Below the pieces are notes generated by a model. That model had not been told where the DNA came from, ran no database searches, and saw only the letters and a program-made list of their open reading frames with translations. Positions 1-9,480 of a stretch of 64,000 nucleotides of DNA are shown piece by piece. How positions within the stretch are numbered: the stretch's first letter is position 1; each line of letters starts with the position of its first letter. The DNA is from JACKBK01 sp963707275. GTDB taxonomy: Bacteria; Chloroflexota; Anaerolineae; JAAEKA01. The position numbers and the translations under genes are program-made. Location: NCBI GenBank assembly GCA_963707275.1, contig CAVPPH010000009.1:62001-126000 (forward strand), given 5' to 3'.

Positions 1-298
1 CTGCGGATGGATGGTTCAACCATGGCGTGCGTAGCCGATACAGCGCAATAAGTGTGATCACTGTACCACAAGGACAGGCCAGCAGCAAGAATCAAGCGAG
101 ATAAGTCAAGTAAAGTCTCCGGCACTGCGCGAAGAGCGTTGCGGGGATGGAGATGTCAATGCTCGCTCGCGTATGAGGCATCGGGACCGCCCCGATTGAC
201 ATGGCAGGTTGAAGGGAGTATCATACTGCCAGCGTCGTAACGGGTGCCGTTATCGTTGCCGGTTTTTATCCCCCTGATTCTGGAAAGGCGACCCTGAC
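1..298. other. Upstream intergenic region
   Basis: No coding sequence is supported in the first 298 bases. The only recognisable element is a sigma-70-type promoter near its end, listed separately. The left part may belong to a gene outside the window, but no frame shows a recognisable C-terminus. Confidence 0.5.
196..224 (+). promoter_or_regulatory. Sigma-70-type promoter for the phosphatidyltransferase
   Basis: A perfect TTGACA at 196-201 is followed after 17 bases by TATCAT at 219-224. It lies 75 bases before the ATG at 299, in the right orientation. Confidence 0.6.
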
Positions 299-938
299 AT
301 GCTTACAGCCTGGCTACGAAAGACCTTTCGCGGTGTGCTGGAGGCAGTAGCCCGCTTCTTCAATCGGCTGGGCGTCACGCCCAACCAATTAACTCTTATC
401 GGTCTGTTGTTGCAGGGAATTGTGGCGGTGGTGATCGCTGCAGGCTACTTGCAGCTCGCGGGAATCCTCCTGATTTTCTTCTCTATTTTCGATGCGTTCG
501 ACGGGACGCTGGCGCGCATGACCGGCCAGGTCAGCCGGTTTGGCGCATTCTTCGACGCCACCATCGATCGCTACGCCGAATCAATTGTGCTCTTCGGTCT
601 GCTGGTGTACTACTCCGGCCAACCCGATTCGACCACGCAGACGCTGCTGATCTACGTTGCGATTGTCGGATCGTTGCTGGTCAGCTACACCCGCGCCAAG
701 GCTGAGAGTCTGGGAATTCCCTGCAAAGATGGGATTCTGACGCCGCGCCGAGCGAGTCGTGCTGTTGGTCATCGGCCTGCTGCTCGGCACCTGGCAGCCG
801 ATTGCCGCTCTCCCCGATGCGCTGACAGTGGTGCTCTGGCTGCTGGCGATCCTGAGCAATGTGACAGCGATCCAGCGGGTCCTGGCGGTTCGCAAGACCG
901 TACGCGAACAGGATGCGGCCTCTGGCCAGCCTGGCTGA
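299..938 (+). CDS. CDP-alcohol phosphatidyltransferase (one frameshift)
   Basis: This integral membrane enzyme transfers a phosphatidyl group from a CDP-lipid to an alcohol in phospholipid synthesis. Residues 65-90 match the family signature DxxDGxxAR(8x)GxxxDxxxD exactly, starting DAFDGTLAR, and hydrophobic segments flank it. The reading frame breaks near 743, where one extra C sits in a run of C and G. Dropping it restores a frame that continues TRAERVVLLVIGLLLG and ends at the TGA at 936-938, giving about 213 residues. The alcohol (glycerol phosphate, inositol or inositol phosphate) cannot be decided from sequence. A strong promoter lies upstream and the gene seems to stand alone. Confidence 0.85.
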
Positions 939-1058
939 GGACGGCCAGAGCAGAGTCCGGTGCACATATCTCGTGGGATGCAAGCTGCGGGACACCAATT
1001 GTGGGGCAATCTTGAATACAACCGTTACTTTGAGCAAATACCAGCGTCATAGAGGGTA

Positions 1059-1622
1059 ATGAGGGTGTCAAACTGGACAACCGAGTCGGAGAACCATATT
1101 CTCCAACTTGCTAAAGCCTACGACGTCACTGCACTAGCTGCGATTTACGACAACTACGAAGCAAAGATCTACAGCTACATCTACCATCGAGTAGGCAATC
1201 AGTTTGTGGCTCAAGATCTGACGTCGCAGGTTTTTCTCCGCGTCCTCGAATCCATCCAGCTCGATCGTGCCTGGGAGACGTCGTTTTCTGGATGGTTGTA
1301 TCGCATCGCTCACAACCTGGTCATTGACTACTATCGCCGCAGGGGACGCACCACCCAGGTTTCTTTGGATGACATGTCAGAACTGCACTCGAAAGGTGAG
1401 AGCCCGGAGAGCGCGGCCGAGCGGGCAGTGGCTACCGAACGGCTGCGTGTTGCGATCAACCGCCTGACTGAAGAACAGGCGCAGGTCGTCACTCTTCGCT
1501 TTCTCGAAGGAATGAGCATTATCGAAGTCGCCGACAGCATGGGCAAGACCGAAGGCGCCATCAAGGCGTTGCAATACCGCGCTGTCTCGTCGCTTCGGCG
1601 CATTATGGAGGCTCAGGCGTAG
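1059..1622 (+). CDS. RNA polymerase sigma factor, ECF family
   Basis: A 187-residue sigma-70-family protein. Region 2 (about residues 22-95) has the core-binding and -10-recognition helices, including GWLYRIAHNLVIDYYRRR. Region 4 (about 130-183) has the helix-turn-helix with LTEEQAQVVTLRFLEGMS and the typical EGAIKALQYRA ending. There is no extra C-terminal domain, so this is a small ECF factor. It ends two bases before the DUF5667 protein, so the two are probably co-transcribed. In such pairs the membrane partner is a plausible anti-sigma factor, which is inference. The ribosome site (GAGGG) is close to the ATG. Confidence 0.9.
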   Translation: MRVSNWTTESENHILQLAKAYDVTALAAIYDNYEAKIYSYIYHRVGNQFVAQDLTSQVFLRVLESIQLDRAWETSFSGWLYRIAHNLVIDYYRRRGRTTQVSLDDMSELHSKGESPESAAERAVATERLRVAINRLTEEQAQVVTLRFLEGMSIIEVADSMGKTEGAIKALQYRAVSSLRRIMEAQA

Positions 1623-1624
1623 TC

Positions 1625-3832
1625 ATGGCAGAGATCGAAGCCATCTTCGACGCCTGTCTCCTGAAGCTGGAGACGGGCGCAACAATCGAAGAGAGCTTGC
1701 ACGGGCACGCGGCCGAGCAGGCGGAGATTGCTCCGCTCCTGCAGGTTGTGGCTGCCCTGCGATCTTTGGCCGATCCGGCCCCGGTGCGCGCTGAGCAGTC
1801 GCTGTGGGCGACGCGCTCGGCTTTCCTGGCCGCAGCAGGCGCGGTTCGCGACGCCGTGCCGGTTCCGGGCGAGGATGCCTTCGAGGAAAGTCTGGCTATG
1901 TTGGCCGCCGGCGCGACGACCGATGACTGTGCCGCTGTCTTTCCGAAACAAGCGACGGAACTTCGTTCGTCGCTTGACGTTGTGCAGGCATTGCAACTGG
2001 CGTCCGAGCCTGCTCCGCAGCGGGACGCAGCGCAGATCGCCAGCCAGCGGCAGGCGTTCCTGGCGGCTGCCCGTGAACAGGCGCGCCAGCAGCGCGAGCC
2101 AGGCGGATTGGCCGCAGCTCTGGCTGGCTTGTCGGCGCTGTTCCGGCAGCCTGCCTGGCGCGCCGTAGCGGTCATCTTTCTGCTGGTGGTGACCTTCTTC
2201 GGGGTTGGCGGCGCCACGCTGACGCTGGCGTCCGATGCGCTGCCGGGCGATCCGCTCTACCCGGTGAAACTGGCGGCCGAGCGAGCACAGGTGGCGATCA
2301 CGCTGGACGATGGCGCGCGAGTGCAGTTGCTGGAGACGCTTGACCAGCGCCGCAGGCAGGAGGTTGACGCGGTGGTGGGCGCCGGTCGCCAGATCGAGGT
2401 CCAGTTCCCGGGAACCATCGAGTCGATGCTGGACGGCGTCTGGACAATCAGCGGGATGGCTGTGCCGATCTTCGTGCCTGGCGACGCCGAGGTGATCGGG
2501 ATGCCGGCCGCTGGACGACAGGTCCTGGTGACCGGCTACTCAGATGGTCAAGGAAGGCTGATCGTGCGCCGGGTGATCGTCTTTGGCGGCGATGGCGATG
2601 GTGCGCCGCCGCCAACGGCCACCGCGACCAACACTGCAACCCCGGCGCGCGCGATCGTGGTTCCCGTGCGCCCGCCTGACACGCCGACTGCCAAGCCGCG
2701 CCCGACCGACACAAATGTTGGGCGGGCGACCGTCACTGCGACTGCAGCCCTGACGTCCACGCCAACTCTCACGGCGACCTTGACGTTGACGCCGTCGCTG
2801 ACTGCCACGCCAACCACGACGCCGTCGGGAACTTCCACGGTGGTTTCGCCTACGCCTACGCCGACCCTCGGAGCATATCCTGGGACCCGTTCTGGACTGA
2901 TCGAAGAGATACACCAAGATTGGTGGCTGGTGAACGGCTTCCGCGTTCTCGTCAGCCCCGCCACGATAATCGACGACTCGTTGGGACCGGCTGAAGTAGG
3001 ATCCGAGGTTGTGATCGAGGGTATCGCGCTGCCAGATCCGCCGGCATTTCAGGCTGTGCTGATTACTGTCACGCGGTCCAATCTGGAGTCAAAGGACTGG
3101 ACTGGTGTTATCTACTCGAAGAGCGGCGCCATCTGGCAGATTGGTGATACGACCGTCGATGTTTCTGGTGCACGTATCACCGGTACGCCGCTGATCGGAG
3201 CTACGGCCTCAGTCATTGCCAAGCGACGTGCGAACGAGATGTGGCGTGCTACCAACGTTGATGTCGAGAATGTCGACTACGTGCCTGTTTTCGGCACTAT
3301 TGACTCAATATCTGGAAGTATCTGGGTTGTAGATGGCACCACGGTCAATGTCTCGGGCGCGGATTTTACCGGCCTGCCTCCTGCGGTTGGGTTATATGCA
3401 AGCATCGATGCCATTCAGAGTGGTGGACAGTTGTTTGCCGTCACCGTAAACGTCGTTGCTCAGACTGTAACGCCGACGTTCACTGTTACAACCGGAGCGC
3501 CGACTGCAACGCCAACTGGCACGCCGGGAGCGCCGACTGCAACGCCGACCGATACGCCGGGAGTGCCGACTTCGACACCCACCGGCACACCGGGAGCGCC
3601 GACACCAACGCCTACGCCCGCGCCACCGACGTCAACTCCTACGGTGGAGCCGCCAATTCCGACCAACACGCCGTCGAATCCAACGGCTACGTCAACACCG
3701 ATCCCTCCAACGCCCCCTATTCCGACGTCGACTCCAGTGCAGCCGCCTCCCACAGCGACGTTCACACCGTTCCCCACACTGCCTTTCACACCGCCGCCGC
3801 CGCCAACTTTCGAAGCGCCTGTATCTGGCTGA
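1625..3832 (+). CDS. DUF5667-domain membrane protein with DUF5666-like modules and Thr/Pro stalks
   Basis: A 735-residue protein encoded directly after the ECF sigma factor. Residues 1-150 contain two related segments of about 65 residues, each ending in a AFLAAA block, which suggests an internal duplication. One membrane helix lies at about 182-205 (VIFLLVVTFFGVGG), followed by the DUF5667 core ALPGDPLYPVKLAAE. Outside the membrane come a Thr/Pro linker (about 330-418), three beta-rich DUF5666-like modules (about 420-610) and a second Thr/Pro tail to the end. The cytoplasmic N-terminus next to a sigma gene fits a sigma regulator, and the exported half fits a surface sensor or stalk. The function is inferred. 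Confidence 0.75.
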   Translation: MAEIEAIFDACLLKLETGATIEESLHGHAAEQAEIAPLLQVVAALRSLADPAPVRAEQSLWATRSAFLAAAGAVRDAVPVPGEDAFEESLAMLAAGATTDDCAAVFPKQATELRSSLDVVQALQLASEPAPQRDAAQIASQRQAFLAAAREQARQQREPGGLAAALAGLSALFRQPAWRAVAVIFLLVVTFFGVGGATLTLASDALPGDPLYPVKLAAERAQVAITLDDGARVQLLETLDQRRRQEVDAVVGAGRQIEVQFPGTIESMLDGVWTISGMAVPIFVPGDAEVIGMPAAGRQVLVTGYSDGQGRLIVRRVIVFGGDGDGAPPPTATATNTATPARAIVVPVRPPDTPTAKPRPTDTNVGRATVTATAALTSTPTLTATLTLTPSLTATPTTTPSGTSTVVSPTPTPTLGAYPGTRSGLIEEIHQDWWLVNGFRVLVSPATIIDDSLGPAEVGSEVVIEGIALPDPPAFQAVLITVTRSNLESKDWTGVIYSKSGAIWQIGDTTVDVSGARITGTPLIGATASVIAKRRANEMWRATNVDVENVDYVPVFGTIDSISGSIWVVDGTTVNVSGADFTGLPPAVGLYASIDAIQSGGQLFAVTVNVVAQTVTPTFTVTTGAPTATPTGTPGAPTATPTDTPGVPTSTPTGTPGAPTPTPTPAPPTSTPTVEPPIPTNTPSNPTATSTPIPPTPPIPTSTPVQPPPTATFTPFPTLPFTPPPPPTFEAPVSG

Positions 3833-3981
3833 TTCTAGTAGTGCGCCGGGTTGCACGCCGCTTCATGCCGGCTCGCTCGGCCTCTCTGGGAAGCGTCTTT
3901 CGCTTCTCCAGCACCGGGCTAACACCGGATAATTGCCTGTAGACGCGTCCTGAGAAATGGATGCATCCCTGACTCGCGACT

Positions 3982-5398
3982 ATGAAACTTCTCAGCCTGA
4001 TCGCCCTGCTTCTGTTCCAGTTGTTTGCAGCACCTGGCAGGTTGCCCGCGCCACCTGACGGCGTCGTCATGGCTGAACCGCTGGGCGCGACGGTGCGTTT
4101 TTCCGGCCAGATCAGCGACGCAGGCCCGATGCGCTGGGTTGTGGCTGGCCGGCCAGTGGTCGTAGACGGTTACACCAAGATCGTCACACCGGACGGAGCG
4201 CCTGCGGCCGGGATGGCTGCCAGCGTCACGGCGCAGTGGCGGCCCGGTGAGGAATTGCGGGCGACGCTGGTCGAAGCGCGGCTGGCGCCTTATCCTCTGC
4301 AAAGCGGTTCTCGCTTTGTCAGCGGGTACGTTGATCAGATATTGCCGGACCACTGGCTGATCGGCGGCCAGCCGGTTGCTATTGATCGGGGCACTCTGGT
4401 GATCGGTGAGCCGTTGGTGGGTGCGTTTGCCGTCGCCCGGATCGCGGAGGAACCGGCTGCGCGCGTCATCGTGGTTGCGCCGGCTGGCGAGCTGCCGCTG
4501 TTCGTGAGCGGTGAGATTCTGTCGCTGGTTGCCGGCGGCTGGCTGATGCAGATCAGCGGCGGTCCGCGGTTCGTGCAGGTGCCCGACAGCGCCTACGTCG
4601 AAGGGCGACCGGTCGTGGGCGCACATGTCGATCTGATGGCGCTGGAGGGGCAGAACGGCGCGGTGCAGGCGCTCTACGGGGTGGTGACCGCGCCTGTGGC
4701 CGGGACGGTCGTGTTGAGCGGCCGGCTGCTGGCAAAGGTCGATGGAACGCAGCCGGAGCAATGGCTGGTGCTGCTGGATGGCAACGATGATGAGCTGGCC
4801 GCGGAGACCATCGTGGTCGATCGCCAGGTCACCCTCATCGACGAGCGTTACGGTCCGGCGCAGGAGGGCGTGTGGCTGGAAGTGACTGCGACGTCGCAGC
4901 CGCTGGCGTCTCGCTGCCTGGTTTGCCCAAAGCGTTCGGGTCGCTGCCGGCCCGCTGGACATCGTCGAGGGTGAGATCGAACGTGTCGATGGATTGCTTG
5001 ACGGCGGTGTGGTGCGTGTGGCTGGGCAAGACGTAATCCTGGACGCCGGATCGCAGCTCGACGGCCGGCTGCGTGTGGGCCGTTATGCGTTGGTGCATGG
5101 GTCGCGCCATGCCTCCACCATCCTCTGGGCAGCGCAGATGGATGTGCGCTATCGCTTCAGTGGCACGCTGATCGAACGGGTTCACCATGAGAACATGGAA
5201 ACGTGGGTGATTTCAGTTCAAATCACCGAAGCAGGCATTGACACATCCCCACAGGCTCGGGTATACTTGCTGGTAGATCATTCAACTCAGGTAGATCCGA
5301 CATTGCAGAACGCATCCGCAGGAGTTCCAGTTTCTATACAGGCCCGCGCCGCTGATGGCGGCTGGGTTGGTGACTGGATCGAGGATATGCGGATGTGA
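3982..5398 (+). CDS. Exported DUF5666-like repeat protein (one frameshift)
   Basis: About 471 residues with an N-terminal signal sequence (MKLLSLIALLLFQLFAAPG). The rest is a series of roughly 80-residue beta-rich modules, each holding a V-x-G-x-I stretch and a W-L/V core (DHWLIGGQPV, GWLMQISGG). They resemble the DUF5666-like modules of the preceding gene. One extra base near 4905-4912 breaks the frame. Reading resumes as SLAAWFAQSVRVAAGPLDI and ends at the TGA at 5396-5398, which overlaps the GTG of the next gene. The function is unknown; a cell-surface role is likely. Confidence 0.65.
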
Positions 5399-6876
5399 CG
5401 GCAGCGTCGGATACCACAACGCCAGAAGCTTCGCCGGCAGTGAAACAACAGATAACGGTCCGGATCGCCACCAACACTATCGCTGCGCCGGAATCGCGAC
5501 AGCCGCTTCTCCTCAGCGGACTGTTGTTGTGCGCGGCCGCGCTGGTTGGCTTGATCAGTGGACTCGTCCTTGGCGGCATCAGACCTGCCGGTCTTGATCT
5601 GGCATTTCCCCAAGTCCCTCGACTCTCACTTGATTTCGTACATCATTTGGTTACTGCCAGCCTGCCGGAAGCTGCTGGCCATCCCGTCCTCGCGCCAGAC
5701 ACGACAAGCGCCTGGTCCATCGTCGCACCCACCGCCGCAGGGAGAAAATTCCGCATGTCTGAACTCGTCCCAACTGATCCCAGTACCGAGCAGCCGATGT
5801 TGGTACCAGGCTGGTCGCAGCCGCGCAATCTGTCCAATTCCCCGGCCCGAGTGGTAAACCCGGTGCTGCTAGCCGGTTCTGGTGGTCAGGTGCACGCGCT
5901 TTGGGAGGAGAACAACCGCATCTACCATTCGTTCCGACGGAATGGCGTCTGGTCCAATCCCAGTTCCATGGTGACCGGGTTCCAGCCCGCGGCGGGTTTG
6001 GCCGCGGATGGCAGCGTGCATCTTGTCTTCAGCAGCCAGTTCTTTGGCCGCTACCGGGTGTTTCACGCGATCTGGAACGGTGACTACTGGTCGCTGCCCA
6101 AACTGGTCTCCAAGACCAGCGGCAACTCGACCTCGCCGGCGGTGGCTATCGACCGGTCGGGGCTGGTGCATGCCAGTTGGGCTGACACCGCGCCCGGCTT
6201 CTCGATCATCTACCATGGCTGGCTGGAGTCGACCTGGCTCAACGAGCCGATCCAGAACGCGCGCGGCGATATCCCCGCGTTGGCGGCGGACAGCAAGCAG
6301 GACAAACTCTATCTGGCCTATCAGTCGCCGAGCCTGGCAACCGGGAAGCGCGAGATCTACTTCGCACAGGGCCATGTCTACAGTTGGCCCGCGCCAGAAA
6401 ATGTCTCGCTGACGCCCGATACGGAGTCGATGAACGCGGCGCTGGCCAGCGACGGCGAGAGCAAGGTGCATCTGGTGTGGCAGGAAGTGGTCGGCAACAA
6501 ATCCCGAGTTCGTTATCGGTCGGGACTCCAATCTAACTGGTCTGCAAGCCAGGACATCTCCGATCCAGCGCAGGACGCGCATTATGCCGCGATCGCTGTG
6601 ACACAATCCAGTCAGGTCAGTGTAGTCTGGCAGCAAGGGACGAGTCTCATCTACCGTAAGCGATTCACGGGCGCCGAGGCGTGGGATACCGCGAAGGTGC
6701 TTGTGAGCAACAGCAGCGGCCTTGGCGACCCGGTGCTGGCGGGCGCGCCCAACGGCGAGATCAACCTGGCCTGGACGGGCTGGCTCAACAGCAGTGAGCG
6801 CGACCTGTTCCTTAGCCAGCACGAGGCGCTGTTGCGTCCCAAGATGTTCATTCCGAGTGTCGTAACGGGGCGTTAG
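5395..6876 (+). CDS. Membrane-anchored propeller-like surface protein
   Basis: A 493-residue protein starting at a GTG that overlaps the preceding stop (GTGA), so translation is probably coupled. A single hydrophobic segment lies at about residues 37-65 (LLLSGLLLCAAALVGLISG). The remainder has repeats of about 50 residues with motifs such as GQVHALWEENNRIYHS, SVHLVFSS and KVHLVWQEVVG. These are typical of sialidase/BNR-type beta-propeller blades (D/G-x-V-H-L-x-W). No catalytic residues of a sialidase are evident. The last residues, KMFIPSVVTGR, resemble the short aromatic-x-P-hydrophobic C-termini seen on other exported proteins of this group. Role unknown. Confidence 0.65.
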   Translation: MTAASDTTTPEASPAVKQQITVRIATNTIAAPESRQPLLLSGLLLCAAALVGLISGLVLGGIRPAGLDLAFPQVPRLSLDFVHHLVTASLPEAAGHPVLAPDTTSAWSIVAPTAAGRKFRMSELVPTDPSTEQPMLVPGWSQPRNLSNSPARVVNPVLLAGSGGQVHALWEENNRIYHSFRRNGVWSNPSSMVTGFQPAAGLAADGSVHLVFSSQFFGRYRVFHAIWNGDYWSLPKLVSKTSGNSTSPAVAIDRSGLVHASWADTAPGFSIIYHGWLESTWLNEPIQNARGDIPALAADSKQDKLYLAYQSPSLATGKREIYFAQGHVYSWPAPENVSLTPDTESMNAALASDGESKVHLVWQEVVGNKSRVRYRSGLQSNWSASQDISDPAQDAHYAAIAVTQSSQVSVVWQQGTSLIYRKRFTGAEAWDTAKVLVSNSSGLGDPVLAGAPNGEINLAWTGWLNSSERDLFLSQHEALLRPKMFIPSVVTGR

Positions 6877-7130
6877 AAACTGTGGTAAATAGCTTGGCGG
6901 GGTGACACGGTCGGCCTCTCCGGGGTGCAAGCAAAGACCGGCCAGAACGTGAAGTTAATGCTGGACAGTTGCTTAGCAGACAACAGGGGGCTGCGGCGGT
7001 GCGGTCTTATCGACCTGCCTGCGCGCGCAGATTAACCGCAAGCGGTGGGTCGCTAAGATCGTCGCTGCGCAGGTGTTCTTCGGGGACATCAAGATCGCCG
7101 TGGGCAGGGTCGCGCGCGATGACCGGGCGA
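6877..7130. other. Intergenic region between convergent genes
   Basis: No gene is supported here. The stretch separates the propeller-like gene (plus) from the glycogen-binding-module gene (minus). No clear terminator hairpin was seen. Confidence 0.4.
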
Positions 7131-7430
7131 TCAGGTGCTGACGACCGAGTTGTCGCTGTCATAGACGTTGGGAACATAATCATCGGCGTGCCAGTCGTTG
7201 TGCCAGGTCACGCCGTCCACGAGGTAGCGAAACTGGTAGTCGCGCCCGCGTTCCAGTTCCAATTGGTGCATCCACAGGCCGCGGCGCTTGTCCAACGTCA
7301 TCGGCGTGTCAGTTTCGCTCCAGTCGTTGAAGTCGCCCACCAGATGCACGGTTTTGGCGCGCACGGCCGCAGCGTATTCGAATGTTACCTGTGTTTTGTC
7401 CGCGGACGGGACGATTTCTTTCTTGATCAT
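7131..7430 (-). CDS. Glycogen-binding (CBM48/isoamylase N-terminal-like) domain protein
   Basis: A 99-residue protein that is essentially one carbohydrate-binding module of the CBM48/AMPK type. The diagnostic core is visible: a beta strand, then VHLVGDFNDWS, a central GLWMHQLELERGRDYQFRYLVDG stretch split over two strands, and the WHNDWHADDYVPN end typical of isoamylase-N modules. No catalytic domain is attached. It is read divergently from ffh. A role in binding storage glucan or regulating a partner enzyme is inferred. Confidence 0.8.
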   Translation of the reverse strand: MIKKEIVPSADKTQVTFEYAAAVRAKTVHLVGDFNDWSETDTPMTLDKRRGLWMHQLELERGRDYQFRYLVDGVTWHNDWHADDYVPNVYDSDNSVVST

Positions 7431-7489
7431 CGCTGCGCTACTGTAGCATATTCGCCTGCACCTGACAAAACCAGCATCGGCTCCCTTAC

Positions 7490-7518
7490 TTGACGAAAGC
7501 CCTCCGACAACGTAGAAT
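7490..7518 (+). promoter_or_regulatory. Sigma-70-type promoter for ffh
   Basis: TTGACG at 7490-7495 and TAGAAT at 7513-7518 are separated by 17 bases and lie 41 bases before the ffh ATG. Confidence 0.65.
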
Positions 7519-7558
7519 GAACCCGTCCTACATTGCCTTCTGAACGAGGAAAACCCCG

Positions 7559-8900
7559 ATGTTTGAAACGCTTACTGATAAGTTGCAGCGCGCCTTCGAT
7601 GGGCTGGCAAGCCGCGGCCGGCTGACCGAAGCCGACGTGGATGTCGCCATGCGAGAGGTGCGCCTGGCGTTGCTGGAAGCCGACGTCAACTACAAGGTCG
7701 TCAAGGATTTCGTGGCGCGTGTCAAGGCGCGGGCTATCGGCGCCGAGGTGATGAAAAGCCTGACGCCGGCCCAGCAGGTCGTCAAGATTGTCAACGAGGA
7801 ACTGATCCAGGTGCTGGGCGAGCCGGCCAAGCTGGACCTGTCCGGCCCGACGCCGCACGTCATCATGATGGTTGGTCTGCAAGGTTCCGGCAAGACCACC
7901 ACATCAGCCAAGCTGGCGTTGACGTTGCGCAAGGGCAACCAGCGGCCGCTGCTGGTCGCGGCGGACACCTATCGCCCGGCCGCCATTCACCAGCTTGAGG
8001 TCCTCGGTAAGTCGCTGGACATTCCAGTCCACAGCGAGGGCGACAAAGTTGCTCCACCCGTGATTTGCAGCAATGCAGTCAAGCGCGCCCGCGAAATCGG
8101 CCTACACGGTGGTCATCCTGGATACGGCCGGCCGCTTGCAGATCAACGAAGAGATGATGGCCGAGCTGGACGAGATCAAGGCGCGCACTAAGCCGCAGGA
8201 GATCCTGCTGGTGGCCAACTCCATGACCGGCCAGCAGGCTGTTAACGTGGCTCAGACCTTCAACGACCGGCTGGGCGTCACCGGCCTGATCCTGACCAAG
8301 GTGGACGGCGACGCGCGCGGCGGCGCAGCCATTTCCATGCGCGAGGTGACCGGCGTTCCGATCAAGTATCTGGGCGTCGGCGAGAAGACCGACGCGCTGG
8401 AGGTGTTTCACCCTGACCGCATGGCCAGCCGCATTCTGGGCATGGGTGACATGCTCAGTCTCATCGAGCGTGCCCAGTCGACGATGGACCAGGAGAAGTC
8501 CATGTCGGCGGCCAAGCGCATGATGAAGGGCGAGTTCGACCTGGATGATTTCATGCAGCAGATGCAACAGGTGCGCAAGATGGGGCCGCTGAGTCAGATC
8601 ATGGACATGATTCCCGGCTTCCGCGGCGTGACAAAAGACCTGTCTCCGGACGTGACCGACACGCAGATGCGACGCATCGAGGCCATCATCAGTTCCATGA
8701 CGCTGGACGAGCGCCGCCACCCCGAGACCATGAACGCGAGCCGCAAGCGACGTGTGGCGCGTGGCTCTGGCACTGAGGTGCAGGACATCAACGAGCTGCT
8801 GTCGCAGTTCAAACAGATCAAGCGCATGATGAAGCAGATGTCTGAGACAGGCGGCAAGCGACGCGGCAAGTTCCCCGGGTTTCCAGGGATGATGGGTTGA
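7559..8900 (+). CDS. ffh: Signal recognition particle protein Ffh (one frameshift)
   Basis: This GTPase binds signal sequences and SRP RNA and delivers ribosomes to FtsY at the membrane. The N domain (1-95) is followed by the G domain with GLQGSGKTTTSAKLA, VAADTYRPAA, ILDTAGRLQ and TKVDGDARGGAA. The C-terminal M domain is Met-rich (FDLDDFMQQMQQVRKMGPL) and ends in GFPGMMG. An extra G at 8099-8100 shifts the frame between AREI and AYTVVILDTAGR. Removing it gives an intact protein of about 446 residues. The gene is essential, so a sequence error is far more likely than a real mutation. RBS GAGG precedes the ATG. Confidence 0.95.
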
Positions 8901-8901
8901 G

Positions 8902-9342
8902 ATGAGTACAATTCCGACATCGATATTCAGCAAGTTGTACGAACAGGATAGTCTGCGCAATACAGATGACGGCTTTGAAGTGCGATTCCGTAACCGCCTG
9001 GCTCCGACCACGCTGATCGGCGTCGGACCGTTGAGCATCGACGACGAGCAATATTCTGGTGAACAGTTGATCGTCCAGCTTGAACGGCCACGAGAGGGCT
9101 ATTCCCGGCCGCCGACGCCCATCGTGCGCACGGGTAAGGAGATCAGCGAGGAGAGGCCGGTTTCCTTTGGCGTCAACACAATTGCGCGTCTCGCTGTCAG
9201 TGGTTGGCAACTAAGCCCCGGTTCCTATCGCGTGGCGCTGGCCATGTCTACCAAGGAGGTCGGTGACATCACAGTGACGGCGGATGACGAGATTGCGGGT
9301 GACGATGCGGCGACGACGCCACCGAATGAATTCGGTGTCTGA
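8902..9342 (+). CDS. Small conserved-looking hypothetical protein
   Basis: A 146-residue soluble protein starting one base after the ffh stop, so probably co-transcribed with it. It opens with a beta-rich block (SKLYEQDSLRNTDDGFEVRF, then RNRLAPTTLIGVGPLSID). A middle linker is followed by a second beta block (GSYRVALAMSTKEVGDITV). There is no signal peptide, membrane segment or recognised catalytic motif. The last eight residues and the stop codon are supplied by the first copy of an 80-bp tandem repeat, so the natural C-terminus may have been altered. The function is unknown. Confidence 0.6.
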   Translation: MSTIPTSIFSKLYEQDSLRNTDDGFEVRFRNRLAPTTLIGVGPLSIDDEQYSGEQLIVQLERPREGYSRPPTPIVRTGKEISEERPVSFGVNTIARLAVSGWQLSPGSYRVALAMSTKEVGDITVTADDEIAGDDAATTPPNEFGV

Positions 9343-9458
9343 CACGACAAAAGTATGCTGAAGCATACTGCTGCACAAGCGGTGGTCCGCTCGCCGGGCC
9401 ACCGAATGAATTCGGTGTCTGATACAGCCAAAGTATGCTGAAGCATACTGCTGCACAA
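9319..9458. repeat. Two-copy direct repeat (80-bp period) carrying two dyads
   Basis: A 60-base sequence occurs at 9319-9378 and again at 9399-9458 with only a few differences. Each copy holds two inverted repeats with a GA spacer: CCGAAT-GA-ATTCGG (9322-9335 and 9402-9415) and AGTATGCT-GA-AGCATACT (9352-9369 and 9432-9449). The pair fills the space between the small unknown gene and gcvT. Confidence 0.9.
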
Positions 9459-9480
9459 TTCTTCCGAAAGGCGAATATCC

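Noticed and set aside
2611..3825. Minus-strand Gly/Val-rich open frames opposite the Thr/Pro linkers
   Set aside because: They are mirror images of the ACN-rich linker codons and have no independent support.
6969..7493. Plus-strand open frame of 174 codons
   Set aside because: It is antisense to the glycogen-binding-module gene and has no coherent domain or ribosome site.
8045..8110. Programmed frameshift in ffh
   Set aside because: There is no slippery heptamer or stimulatory structure, and removing one G restores the normal protein. Similar indels occur throughout the window.
9459..9480. Glycine riboswitch upstream of gcvT
   Set aside because: The upstream space is filled by the tandem repeat, and no tandem aptamer pattern was visible there or before gcvH.
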